The position numbers were made by a program, and so were the translations under genes. A DNA stretch of 64,000 bases from the NCBI GenBank assembly GCA_018716485.1, contig DVJY01000012.1, forward strand, positions 48,163-112,162, in the 5' to 3' direction. This DNA comes from Candidatus Scybalocola faecipullorum (GTDB lineage Bacteria > Bacillota > Clostridia > Lachnospirales > Lachnospiraceae). Below, piece by piece: positions 25,996 through 34,278 of the stretch (within the stretch, counting starts at the first letter, position 1; each line of letters opens with the position of its first letter). The notes under the pieces are model-generated. The model was given only the letters and a program-made list of their open reading frames with translations. It had not been told where the DNA came from and did not search any database.

Positions 25996-27339
25996 ATGGG
26001 TAAATATTTTGGAACTGACGGCTTCAGAGGTGAGGCCAACGTAGATCTTAATGTGGAACACGCATTTAAAGTCGGCCGTTTTTTAGGCTATTATTTTGGA
26101 AAAGATCATCAGGCCAACGTGGTGATCGGAAAGGACACGAGACGTTCCAGCTATATGTTTGAGTATGCTTTGGCCGCAGGTCTGACAGCAAGCGGGGCCA
26201 ATGCTTATTTGCTGCATGTAACGACGACACCTAGCGTTTCTTATGTGGTGCGTACGGAAAACTTTGACTGCGGCGTGATGATTTCAGCAAGCCATAATCC
26301 GTTTTATGACAATGGCCTGAAAGTAATCAATGCTCAGGGACATAAGATGGAAGCAGAAGTTGAGGCGCTTATTGAAGCATATATTGACAGTGAGGAAGAT
26401 ACGCTGCCGCTGGCAAAGCGCGAGCATATCGGCCGCACGGTGGACTATGCGATGGGCAGGAACCGCTATATCGGTTATTTGATTTCCATTGCAACTCGTT
26501 CTTACAAAGGGAAAAAGGTCGGTCTGGACTGCGCCAACGGCTCTGCGTCAGCGATTGCAAAAAGTGTTTTTGACGCGCTGGGCGCAAAAACTTATGTAAT
26601 CCATGCTCAGCCGGACGGCACCAACATTAATTTGAACTGCGGATCGACACATATTGACGAATTAAAGCGGTATGTTGTTGAGAACGGTCTTGACGTCGGT
26701 TTTGCTTTTGACGGCGACGCGGACCGCTGTATTGCTGTGGATGAAAACGGACGTGAGATCAACGGCGATCTGATTCTTTATATTTGCGGCAAGTATATGA
26801 AAGAGAACGGCACACTGGCCAATAATACGATCGTAACGACCATTATGTCCAATTTCGGCCTGTATCTTGCCCTTGATGAAGCCGGAATCAGCTATGAAAA
26901 AACTGCTGTGGGTGATAAATACGTTTATGAAAATATGGTGAAAAACGGACATATGATCGGCGGCGAACAGTCAGGACACATTATTTTCAGCAAGCATGCC
27001 CGCACAGGCGACGGTATTCTGACGGCTATTATGATCATGGAAGTGATGCTTGAAAAGAAGATGACGCTGTCGGAACTGACAAAGCCTGTAGAAATTTATC
27101 CTCAGAAGCTTGTCAATGTTCGCGTGAAAGATAAGGCGGCTGCAAGGGCTGATGAAGATGTTATCAAAGCGATTGATGAAGTGAGCGGAAAGCTTGGCAA
27201 TACTGGACGTATTCTTGTAAGAGAAAGCGGCACAGAACCGGTGATCCGCGTGATGGTCGAGGCAAAAGAGGACAATATTTGCGAACAGTATGTGAATCAG
27301 GTTGTTGATATTATCCGTGAAAAAGGTCACATGGCGTGA
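25996..27339 (+). CDS. glmM: Phosphoglucosamine mutase
   Basis: Interconverts glucosamine 6-phosphate and glucosamine 1-phosphate for UDP-GlcNAc and peptidoglycan. The 447 residues begin MGKYFGTDGFRG as in the family; the phosphoserine is Ser99 in ISASHNP, the metal loop is DGDADRC, the sugar loop GGEQSGH, and the phosphate site RESGTEPVIRVM. ATG 25996 matches family starts; ATG 25993 is an equal alternative one codon upstream, both served by TTGGAG. A terminator follows. Confidence 0.95.
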   Translation: MGKYFGTDGFRGEANVDLNVEHAFKVGRFLGYYFGKDHQANVVIGKDTRRSSYMFEYALAAGLTASGANAYLLHVTTTPSVSYVVRTENFDCGVMISASHNPFYDNGLKVINAQGHKMEAEVEALIEAYIDSEEDTLPLAKREHIGRTVDYAMGRNRYIGYLISIATRSYKGKKVGLDCANGSASAIAKSVFDALGAKTYVIHAQPDGTNINLNCGSTHIDELKRYVVENGLDVGFAFDGDADRCIAVDENGREINGDLILYICGKYMKENGTLANNTIVTTIMSNFGLYLALDEAGISYEKTAVGDKYVYENMVKNGHMIGGEQSGHIIFSKHARTGDGILTAIMIMEVMLEKKMTLSELTKPVEIYPQKLVNVRVKDKAAARADEDVIKAIDEVSGKLGNTGRILVRESGTEPVIRVMVEAKEDNICEQYVNQVVDIIREKGHMA

Positions 27340-27348
27340 CAGACAAAA

Positions 27349-27386
27349 GGGTGCTCCGTTTGTGCATAACGGAAGCACCCTTTTAT
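27349..27386. terminator. Bidirectional terminator between glmM and the DUF4250 gene
   Basis: Arms GGGTGCTCCGTT (27349-27360) and AACGGAAGCACCC (27368-27380) with one bulged base; TTTTATT follows on the plus strand and CTTTTGT on the minus strand. Confidence 0.85.
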
Positions 27387-27574
27387 TAAGTGAATTGATT
27401 TAATTCTTCATCATATTCATAGTCAATAAATTTTAATGTGCTCGTGATGACTCTCGGATTTAGATTCATACTTTTGCACATCTCATCAAAACTCGCATAC
27501 TCATCACGGAGTTTCATATTGACAAAGCTTAAAAGCATTGCCGGATCTTTTGGGATATTCGTATATTCTGACAT
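27386..27574 (-). CDS. DUF4250 small protein
   Basis: A 62-residue cytoplasmic protein matching the DUF4250 family pattern (start MSEYTNIPKDPAMLLSFVNM and LRDEYASFDEMC). It seems to be a small helical domain; the function is unknown. ATG 27574 follows GAGG after a longer-than-usual spacer. Its 3' end meets the glmM terminator, so the two convergent genes share it. Confidence 0.82.
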   Translation of the reverse strand: MSEYTNIPKDPAMLLSFVNMKLRDEYASFDEMCKSMNLNPRVITSTLKFIDYEYDEELNQFT

Positions 27575-27736
27575 GAAAAACAACCTCTTTCTGTAAATCT
27601 TACGGAAGTACTGCCATTATAGCACTGTTTTGGTGTCTTTCCTATCATTATTTGTAATCAAGTCAAATTTTATATAGATTTTTCAGAATTTTTTTGTTAT
27701 CGTAGTAGTGTAGTACAAAAGAGGAAGTGATTTTAC

Positions 27737-28333
27737 ATGATACTCATTACCGGCGGTTGCCGCAGCGGCAAAAGTGAATTTGCCGAAAAACTTATTTCAG
27801 GCAGCGGCAGCAGGTTTTTATATATGGCGACAGCCCAAATTACAGATGATGCTATGGCACAGAGAGTATTAAAGCATCAGCAGCGCCGCAGCAGCGCATG
27901 GGAAACCCATGAAGGCTATGCCGATTTATGTGAAGTGCTTAAAGAATGTTCCGGTAAATATGACGGTATTTTGCTGGACAGTGTGACAACGATGACGACC
28001 AATCTTTTGTTTGATTTTATCGGAGAAAAAGACTGGGATCAGTTTGATTTTTCACAGGTCGATTTCAAAGCGGCCTATGATTGGATTTTGGAACATTTCC
28101 GGAGGCTGGTGCAGGCGGCCGTATCGGCAGGGGTGCCTTTTGCGGCTGTTACCGATGAGATCGGGCTGGGCGTTGTGCCGCAGACGTACCTTGGCCGGGA
28201 ATTTCGGGATATTTTAGGGAAAATTAATCAGTTTTTAGCAAAGTCGGCACAGGATGTATGGCTTGTGATCAGCGGTATTCCAGTAAAGATTAAAGACGGC
28301 GGACAGACTTTCGGGGAGGCAGACATAAGATGA
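27737..28333 (+). CDS. cobU: Adenosylcobinamide kinase / adenosylcobinamide-phosphate guanylyltransferase
   Basis: Bifunctional enzyme (CobU/CobP) that phosphorylates adenosylcobinamide and then attaches GMP, in the late nucleotide-loop assembly of cobalamin. The 198 residues have the P-loop GGCRSGKSEFAE at the start, the guanylylation His in VLKHQQRR, and ETHEG and DEIGLGVVPQ of the family. GAGGAAGTG supplies the ribosome site. Its stop overlaps cobS by four bases. No cobalamin riboswitch was found in the 160 bases upstream. Confidence 0.95.
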   Translation: MILITGGCRSGKSEFAEKLISGSGSRFLYMATAQITDDAMAQRVLKHQQRRSSAWETHEGYADLCEVLKECSGKYDGILLDSVTTMTTNLLFDFIGEKDWDQFDFSQVDFKAAYDWILEHFRRLVQAAVSAGVPFAAVTDEIGLGVVPQTYLGREFRDILGKINQFLAKSAQDVWLVISGIPVKIKDGGQTFGEADIR

Positions 28334-29094
28334 AGTGGGTAGATACATTTATTCTGGCAGTACAGCTGCTGACCAGATTTCCTATTAAAAAAGAAGTTGC
28401 AGTAAAAGATGAAACACTGACAGACGGTGTTATTTTCTGGCCGGTGATCGGTCTGATCACGGGAGCGATTCAAGTGGCGGTTTATGTACTTTTGGAACAG
28501 CTGATGCCGCGCCCGGCTGCGGTTGTATTTACTGTGCTTGTGCAGCTGCTGATCAACGGCGGTTTTCATTTGGATGGGCTGTGCGATACGGCAGACGGCC
28601 TGTTTTCAGCCCGGACGAGAGAGCGCATGCTGGAGATTATGAAAGACAGCCGTATCGGTACTAACGGTGTCATTGCGGCAGTTTTTGATATTTTACTGAA
28701 GATTGTTTTGTTAAACCAGCTCGTTCATCCGATGATCCCGATACTGCTGATGCCTGTTGCGGGAAAAATGATTCAGGGTATTTTGATTTATCAGGCAATT
28801 TATGCGCGCAGAGACGGCCTTGGACATGCCTATATCGGAAAGATTGATTTCCGGACGCTGATGATCAGCACAGCTGTGGGCGTTGTGATCACGGGCGCCA
28901 CACTGGCTTTTTCGGGAAGTCTTTGGCTGATCTTGATTCCTTTTATATGTCTGGCCGCAGCTTTCGGATTCCGCAGGTATATCGAGAGCAGGCTCGGCGG
29001 CATGACAGGCGATACGCTTGGCGCGGGATCTGAAGTGACAGAGATTTTATTTCTTGTATTGATCAATATTGCCGATACATTTATGCTTATTTGA
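28330..29094 (+). CDS. cobS: Adenosylcobinamide-GDP ribazoletransferase (cobalamin synthase)
   Basis: Integral membrane enzyme that joins adenosylcobinamide-GDP to alpha-ribazole (phosphate). The 254 residues hold six or more hydrophobic segments and the acidic metal-binding motif FHLDGLCDTADGLF near residues 78-91, plus KDSRIGTNG. The ATG overlaps the cobU stop (ATGA). cobC follows 10 bases after its stop. Confidence 0.94.
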   Translation: MKWVDTFILAVQLLTRFPIKKEVAVKDETLTDGVIFWPVIGLITGAIQVAVYVLLEQLMPRPAAVVFTVLVQLLINGGFHLDGLCDTADGLFSARTRERMLEIMKDSRIGTNGVIAAVFDILLKIVLLNQLVHPMIPILLMPVAGKMIQGILIYQAIYARRDGLGHAYIGKIDFRTLMISTAVGVVITGATLAFSGSLWLILIPFICLAAAFGFRRYIESRLGGMTGDTLGAGSEVTEILFLVLINIADTFMLI

Positions 29095-29104
29095 GGGAAA
29101 AACG

Positions 29105-29713
29105 ATGCGTTTATATTTTGTTCGGCACGGACAAACTGATGAAAATTTAAAAAACACTTATTACGGCCGGCTGGATGTGCCGTTAAATGCAGCCGGGGAA
29201 GCACAGGCAAGATCAGTTGCCCGGCTTTTGCGGTTTTTAGAACCGGATGAGATATGGATGAGTGATCTGCGCAGAGTGATACAGACCGTGGATATTGTCT
29301 GCCCCAAAATATATCCGAGGAAAGCATTTAAAGATTTTCGGGAGATGGATTTCGGGCAATGGGAAGGGCTGACATATGATGAAATACGGCAGACCTACCC
29401 GAAAGATCTGGCGCGCTGGTCAGATGACTGGCGTATGGCGGCGCCGACCGGCGGGGAATGTTTTGATCATTTTTTTCAGAGAGTTGACCAGACGTTTTCA
29501 GGTCTGATCCGGGACAAGGGCGATGGGAAGGGAACGGTTCTTGTTGCCGCCCACAACGGGACGCTGCGGATCATGTTTGCGCTTATGCTGGGCCTTGATG
29601 CCGGCGGAACGTGGCATTTTAATTTTGAACAGGACGCTTACAGCGTTGTCGATTATGAATATGATAATTTTACGATAAGAAAGATTAATAGTCGGGAACC
29701 GGTCAATGTATGA
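29105..29713 (+). CDS. cobC: Histidine phosphatase, probable alpha-ribazole phosphatase
   Basis: A 202-residue phosphoglycerate-mutase-like phosphatase: RHGQTDEN with the phospho-accepting His, the ELRE-like FREMDFGQWEG block, and VAAHNGTLR with the second His. Position between cobS and cobT supports removal of phosphate from alpha-ribazole phosphate or cobalamin phosphate. ATG 29105 is chosen (GAGGGAAAAACG upstream); the ORF extends 12 codons further back into cobS. Confidence 0.88.
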   Translation: MRLYFVRHGQTDENLKNTYYGRLDVPLNAAGEAQARSVARLLRFLEPDEIWMSDLRRVIQTVDIVCPKIYPRKAFKDFREMDFGQWEGLTYDEIRQTYPKDLARWSDDWRMAAPTGGECFDHFFQRVDQTFSGLIRDKGDGKGTVLVAAHNGTLRIMFALMLGLDAGGTWHFNFEQDAYSVVDYEYDNFTIRKINSREPVNV

Positions 29714-29746
29714 ACGTGTATCCCGACTTTGTCGGAGGCGAACAAT

Positions 29747-30805
29747 ATGAAATTAGAGACAGCATTGTCAATGATCCGACCGCTTGATGAAGAGATTATG
29801 ACAAAGGTATGGACAGCGTGGGATAAAAAGTGTATTCCGCTGAGAAGTCTGGGACGGCTTCAGGAAATGGTCGTGCATCTGGCCGGCATTTTGGAAACGC
29901 CGGAGCCTGTGCTTGGGAAAAAGGCGGCGGTTGTGATGGCGGCGGACAACGGGGTCATTGAAGAAGGGGTCACACAGACAGATTATCATGTGACGTCGAC
30001 AGTCGTGTGCAATATGACCCGCGAGGACGCAACGATTGCCATTTTTGCAAGAATGGCCGGGGCTGATGTATTTCCCATTGATATCGGTATGAAAGATGAT
30101 GTTTCATGTGACGGTGTCATTTGCAGAAAAATAATGCACGGGACAAACAATATGACCAAAGGAGCGGCCATGCCGCGGGAAAAAGCGGTAGAGGCCATCG
30201 AGATCGGGATTGATACAGTATTGGCGCTGAAAGAGGCTGGCTACGGACTTTTGGCTACCGGGGAGATGGGTATCGGCAATACAACAACGAGCAGTGCGAT
30301 GGCTTCGGTTTTTTTTGATTTGCCGCCGGAGCAGGTGACCGGGCGCGGTGCGGGACTTTCCACCCAAGGTCTTGTCAGAAAGATTGCGGCCATTAAAAAG
30401 GCAATTTCTGTGAATAAGCCGGACAGAGATGACCCGATAGATGTATTATGTAAACTTGGCGGATTGGACATCGCAGGGCTGACCGGTTGTTTTATCGGAG
30501 CCGCAGCATGCCGTGTGCCTATTGTTATTGATGGCTTTATTTCGTCAGTGGCGGCCCTGTGCGCGGTCCGTATTGAGCCGATGTGCAGAGGTTTTATGTT
30601 TCCTTCCCACGTTTCTGCAGAACCTGCAGGAGATCTTGTTTTAAAGCACCTCGGATTGGAGGCTTATCTTCACGCTGGGATGTGTCTTGGCGAAGGCACC
30701 GGCGCTGTGGCATGTTTTAAATTTTTTGATGAGGCGCTGGAAGCTTACAAAAAGCTGCCGACTTTTGAGCAGGGACATGTGGAAGCTTACAAACCGCTGA
30801 CATAG
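29747..30805 (+). CDS. cobT: Nicotinate-nucleotide-dimethylbenzimidazole phosphoribosyltransferase
   Basis: Activates the lower base of cobalamin by making alpha-ribazole phosphate from nicotinate mononucleotide. The 352 residues show LGRLQEM, MAADNGV, GEMGIGNTTTSSA, TGRGAGL, and the C-terminal catalytic Glu region LCLGEGTGA. ATG 29747 follows CGGAGGCG; codons upstream lack a site. It ends the cobU-cobS-cobC-cobT set, which allows salvage and loop assembly but not corrin synthesis, whose genes are not in the window. Confidence 0.95.
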   Translation: MKLETALSMIRPLDEEIMTKVWTAWDKKCIPLRSLGRLQEMVVHLAGILETPEPVLGKKAAVVMAADNGVIEEGVTQTDYHVTSTVVCNMTREDATIAIFARMAGADVFPIDIGMKDDVSCDGVICRKIMHGTNNMTKGAAMPREKAVEAIEIGIDTVLALKEAGYGLLATGEMGIGNTTTSSAMASVFFDLPPEQVTGRGAGLSTQGLVRKIAAIKKAISVNKPDRDDPIDVLCKLGGLDIAGLTGCFIGAAACRVPIVIDGFISSVAALCAVRIEPMCRGFMFPSHVSAEPAGDLVLKHLGLEAYLHAGMCLGEGTGAVACFKFFDEALEAYKKLPTFEQGHVEAYKPLT

Positions 30806-30816
30806 AGGTGAATAAC

Positions 30817-32145
30817 ATGGATTTATTTGAATATATGAGTGAAGCTGCCAGGGAAAAGGAAGCGCCCCTCGCTTCAAGGATGCGTCCGGTGACGCTGGAT
30901 GAGATTGTAGGCCAGCAGCATATTATCGGAAAAGACAAGCTTTTATACAGAGCGATCAAGGCTGATAAGCTCAGTTCTTTAATATTATACGGGCCGCCGG
31001 GCACCGGAAAGACGACGATCGCCAAGGTGATTGCCAATACGACACAGGCCCGGTTTACACAGATCAACGCGACTTGCGCCGGGAAAAAAGATATGGAACA
31101 GGTTGTGGAGGCCGCGAAGCAGACACTTGGCATGTACGGCCAAAAGACCATTTTATTTATAGATGAGATTCATCGTTTCAACAAAAGCCAGCAGGATTAT
31201 TTGCTGCCGTTTGTGGAAGACGGGACGGTCATTCTTATCGGCGCAACGACGGAAAATCCTTATTTTGAAGTCAATTCAGCCCTCATATCCCGCTCGATCA
31301 TTTTTGAACTGAAACCTTTGAGCGCAGATGATATTAAAATCATTTTAAAAAAGGCGGTTTATGATAAAGAACGGGGAATGGGCGCTTACGATGCAGTCAT
31401 TGACGATGAAGCACTGGATTTCCTTGCCGATGTCAGCAACGGAGACGCCAGACAGGCCATCAATGCGGCTGAGATCGCGGTGCTGACGACGGAGCGGAGC
31501 GGCGACGGGAAGATTCACATAACGATTGATGTGGCATCTGAGTGTATACAGAAAAGAGTGATAAAATACGATAAAGACGGAGATAATCATTATGATACGA
31601 TATCTGCCTTTATTAAAAGTATGCGGGGCTCCGATCCCGACGCTGCCCTGTATTATTTGGCAAGGATGCTCTATGCCGGCGAGGATGCCGCTTTTGTGGC
31701 CAGAAGAATTATGATCTGTGCGGCAGAAGACGTGGGCAATGCAGATCCGCAGGCCCTGTGTGTCGCAGCAGCAGCGGCTGCAGCCACAGAACGGCTCGGT
31801 ATGCCGGAGGCCCGGATCGTTCTGGCACAGGCGGCTGCCTATGTGGCCTGCGCACCGAAAAGCAACGCTGCCTGTGTCGGCATAGATGCGGCCATGGAAG
31901 CGGTGGCATCAACAAAAACAGCGCCGATACCGTTCTATCTTCAGGATGCCCATTACAAAGGCGCCTCAAAACTGGGCCATGGCATCGGCTATAAATATGC
32001 CCACGATTATAAAAATCATTATGTGAAGCAGCAGTACATGCCGGATGCTTTTAAAGACAGCGTTTTTTATCGTCCGGGCGATCTGGGCTATGAGGCACAG
32101 ATGAAAGCTTATCTGGAGAAAATCCGGTCAGAAGCAGAGGAATAA
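30817..32145 (+). CDS. rarA: Replication-associated recombination protein A (RarA/MgsA)
   Basis: AAA+ ATPase acting at stalled replication forks. The 442 residues carry SRMRPVTLDEIVGQQH, Walker A GPPGTGKTT, Walker B FIDEIHRFNKSQQD, sensor 1 GATTENPYFE, and the tetramerisation C-domain with SDPDAALYYLARM and AEDVGNADPQA. ATG 30817 follows AGAGGTG. It is 11 bases after cobT, so it may be read from the cob transcript. A tandem 63-bp repeat follows its stop. Confidence 0.95.
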   Translation: MDLFEYMSEAAREKEAPLASRMRPVTLDEIVGQQHIIGKDKLLYRAIKADKLSSLILYGPPGTGKTTIAKVIANTTQARFTQINATCAGKKDMEQVVEAAKQTLGMYGQKTILFIDEIHRFNKSQQDYLLPFVEDGTVILIGATTENPYFEVNSALISRSIIFELKPLSADDIKIILKKAVYDKERGMGAYDAVIDDEALDFLADVSNGDARQAINAAEIAVLTTERSGDGKIHITIDVASECIQKRVIKYDKDGDNHYDTISAFIKSMRGSDPDAALYYLARMLYAGEDAAFVARRIMICAAEDVGNADPQALCVAAAAAAATERLGMPEARIVLAQAAAYVACAPKSNAACVGIDAAMEAVASTKTAPIPFYLQDAHYKGASKLGHGIGYKYAHDYKNHYVKQQYMPDAFKDSVFYRPGDLGYEAQMKAYLEKIRSEAEE

Positions 32146-32158
32146 ACAAGAGAGAAAA

Positions 32159-32221
32159 GTTTGGAAGCAAACTTCCAAATCTGCCATTATTGACGCAGCA
32201 GGTGCGTCAGGAAAGAGGAAA
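32159..32221 (+). repeat. 63-bp dispersed repeat, copy 1 (tandem)
   Basis: First of two head-to-tail copies directly after rarA. Each has two potential hairpins: TTTGGAAG/CTTCCAAA and TGACGCA/TGCGTCA, and ends in GGAAAGAGGAAA, a ribosome-site-like sequence. One base (CTG/CTA) differs from copy 2. A third copy, inverted, is at 40715-40777. The length is a multiple of three and one frame is open through all copies. Confidence 0.92.
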
Positions 32222-32284
32222 GTTTGGAAGCAAACTTCCAAATCTACCATTATTGACGCAGCAGGTGCGTCAGGAAAGAGGAAA
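32222..32284 (+). repeat. 63-bp dispersed repeat, copy 2 (tandem)
   Basis: Second tandem copy. Its end, GAAAGAGGAAA, is followed by CG and then the ATG of the phosphatase gene at 32287, so the repeat provides the ribosome site. The third copy sits at exactly the same two-base distance from another, unrelated start codon. Confidence 0.92.
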
Positions 32285-32286
32285 CG

Positions 32287-32898
32287 ATGGAATTATATAT
32301 TTTCAGACACGGGCGCACGGTGTGGAATGCGCAGCGGAAAATACAGGGAGATACAGATATAGCCCTGGCCAAGGAAGGCATTGATATGGCCAAGGCTGTG
32401 GCAGAAAAAATCGCAGATATTCATTTTGACGCGATTTATTCCAGCCCGCTGCAGCGCGCCTATGAGACTGCCTGCATTTTGAGAGGCAGCCGGGCGCTTG
32501 AAGTCATCAAAGATGACCGCCTGAGAGAACTGAACTTCGGTGTGCTTGAGGGGACAAGCTTTGACAATATACAAAACAGCGCATGCGACCGGCGCTACAG
32601 TGTGTTTTTTACCCAGCCGGAATTGTATGAACGTCCGGAGGGCGGGGAATCACTGGAAGAACTGACGGATAGAGCGGCGGATTTTCTCAAAGATCTGAAA
32701 GCCAAGTATCATGGTGATGAGCGTATCATGGTCGTAGCTCACGGCGCCATGAATAAGGCGCTGCTTAAAAATATCCGCGGACTTGAGATGAAAGATTTCT
32801 GGGCCGGCCAGCTGCAGCATAATTGTGCGGCTGCCATTGTCAGAATCGACGGCAGACATTATGAAATGATTGATGAAAACAAAGTATTTTATGAATAA
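32287..32898 (+). CDS. Histidine phosphatase family protein
   Basis: A 203-residue phosphoglycerate-mutase-like phosphatase: RHGRTVWNAQRKIQGDTD with the phospho-His, SSPLQRAYETA, RELNFGVLEGTSF and VVAHGAMNKA with the second His. The substrate is unknown. The ATG is two bases after the 63-bp repeat, whose AAAGAGGAAA is the only ribosome site. It may be cotranscribed with the following phosphodiesterase gene. Confidence 0.9.
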   Translation: MELYIFRHGRTVWNAQRKIQGDTDIALAKEGIDMAKAVAEKIADIHFDAIYSSPLQRAYETACILRGSRALEVIKDDRLRELNFGVLEGTSFDNIQNSACDRRYSVFFTQPELYERPEGGESLEELTDRAADFLKDLKAKYHGDERIMVVAHGAMNKALLKNIRGLEMKDFWAGQLQHNCAAAIVRIDGRHYEMIDENKVFYE

Positions 32899-32938
32899 AT
32901 TAAATGCGCGGTGCTGCGGCACTGCGGGAAATGAGGCA

Positions 32939-34237
32939 ATGGTGAATAAGCCAGACAAAATGATTGTAATATCACTGGATGCAGTGGGAGGTATGGATGA
33001 AGCATATTTAAAAAAACTGCCCAACTTCAGCCGCTTTATGGCGGATGCAGTTAAGTGCAGCCATGTAGCCAGTGTTTATCCCAGTATTACTTATCCGGCA
33101 CATGTAAGTATTGTGACCGGACGTTATCCTAAAAATCACGGTGTCATTAATAATACACTGCTTCAGCCCAATCGGGAGAGTCCCGACTGGTACTGGCAGA
33201 GGAAATATATTCAGGGGACAACGCTTTATGATGAGGCTATTAAAAAAGGACTGAAAGTGGCGGCGCTGCTTTGGCCGGTAACAGCAAAGTCCGATATTCA
33301 GTACAATGTGCCTGAAATTTTTGCAAACCGGCCGTGGACAAATCAGATTTTTACCTCCCTTGCCAACGGCACGCCGGCATATCAGGCCATATTAAACCAA
33401 AAGTTCGGCCATTTAAGAGATGGGAAAAAGCAGCCCCAGCTGGATGATTTTGTCCATCAGTCGCTGTTGTACACACTCGAAAAATATAAGCCAGATCTGA
33501 CCCTTGTCCATTACACGGATGTGGATACGACGCGGCATATGTACGGCGTTGGTTCAAAGGAAGCTTTTGAGGCGCTCAGGCGGCATGACCGTCGCCTCGG
33601 CGAGATTTTGGCATTATGTCGGCGGCTTGGCATTGCCGAACATACGAATATCGTTATTTTGGGTGATCATTATCAAAAAGATGTGGAACGGGTCATCTAT
33701 TTAAATGATCTGTTGTGCCGGCACGGTTATCTGACGATGAAAAACGGCAGGATAACAGACTGGAAAGCTATCGGAAAAAATTGTGACGGCAGTGCCTATA
33801 TTTATATCCGAAAGGGATGCCGGGAGGTTTATGAGCCGTTATATAATTTATTTAAAGAACTTCAGTTTGATGAAGAGTTTGGTATAGAACAGGTTTATAC
33901 CCACGGACAGGCAGTACAAAAAGGCGCTGACCGCCGATGCGCGATGATGCTTGAAGCAAAAGACGGATGGTATTTTCTGGACAGCGGACGCGGTATCAGT
34001 GAAAATGTGATGATCGATCAGGCGGATGCCCCATCGCCGCAGCTTCGGGCTGTTCACGGCTATGACCCGGATAAAGAAGATTACACAACATTTTTTATGG
34101 CTTCGGGTCCGGGATTTAAGAAAGATGTGCGCATCCCTTCGATGCGCCTGATTGATGAAGGACCGACACTGGCAAAGCTCCTGGGCGTCAGTTTAGGGGA
34201 AATCGATGGCAGAGTACTTGAGGAAATGCTTTTATGA
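32939..34237 (+). CDS. Nucleotide pyrophosphatase/phosphodiesterase family protein
   Basis: A member of the alkaline-phosphatase superfamily, type I phosphodiesterase/nucleotide pyrophosphatase branch, about 433 residues. Metal and nucleophile residues are visible: VISLDAVGG (Asp), PSITYPAHVSIVTGRYPKNHG with the Thr nucleophile, YTDVDTTRHMYG (Asp and His), LGDHYQ (Asp-His) and VHGYDP (His). No signal peptide or lipobox is seen, so it is probably cytoplasmic. The start is uncertain: ATG 32939 and GTG 32942 share a weak GAGG, and ORF codons reach back into the preceding gene. Confidence 0.87.
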   Translation: MVNKPDKMIVISLDAVGGMDEAYLKKLPNFSRFMADAVKCSHVASVYPSITYPAHVSIVTGRYPKNHGVINNTLLQPNRESPDWYWQRKYIQGTTLYDEAIKKGLKVAALLWPVTAKSDIQYNVPEIFANRPWTNQIFTSLANGTPAYQAILNQKFGHLRDGKKQPQLDDFVHQSLLYTLEKYKPDLTLVHYTDVDTTRHMYGVGSKEAFEALRRHDRRLGEILALCRRLGIAEHTNIVILGDHYQKDVERVIYLNDLLCRHGYLTMKNGRITDWKAIGKNCDGSAYIYIRKGCREVYEPLYNLFKELQFDEEFGIEQVYTHGQAVQKGADRRCAMMLEAKDGWYFLDSGRGISENVMIDQADAPSPQLRAVHGYDPDKEDYTTFFMASGPGFKKDVRIPSMRLIDEGPTLAKLLGVSLGEIDGRVLEEMLL

Positions 34238-34278
34238 TAGATCATAAACTCTGAATTGGTTTGCAAAGGGAGGAAATT

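Noticed and set aside
27590..27736. Cobalamin riboswitch expected before cobUSCT
   Set aside because: The gap is only about 160 bases and lacks the conserved B12-box and core sequences.
32159..32284. Tandem 63-bp repeats as a minimal CRISPR array
   Set aside because: Units are directly adjacent with no spacers, there are no cas genes, and a third copy lies singly elsewhere.
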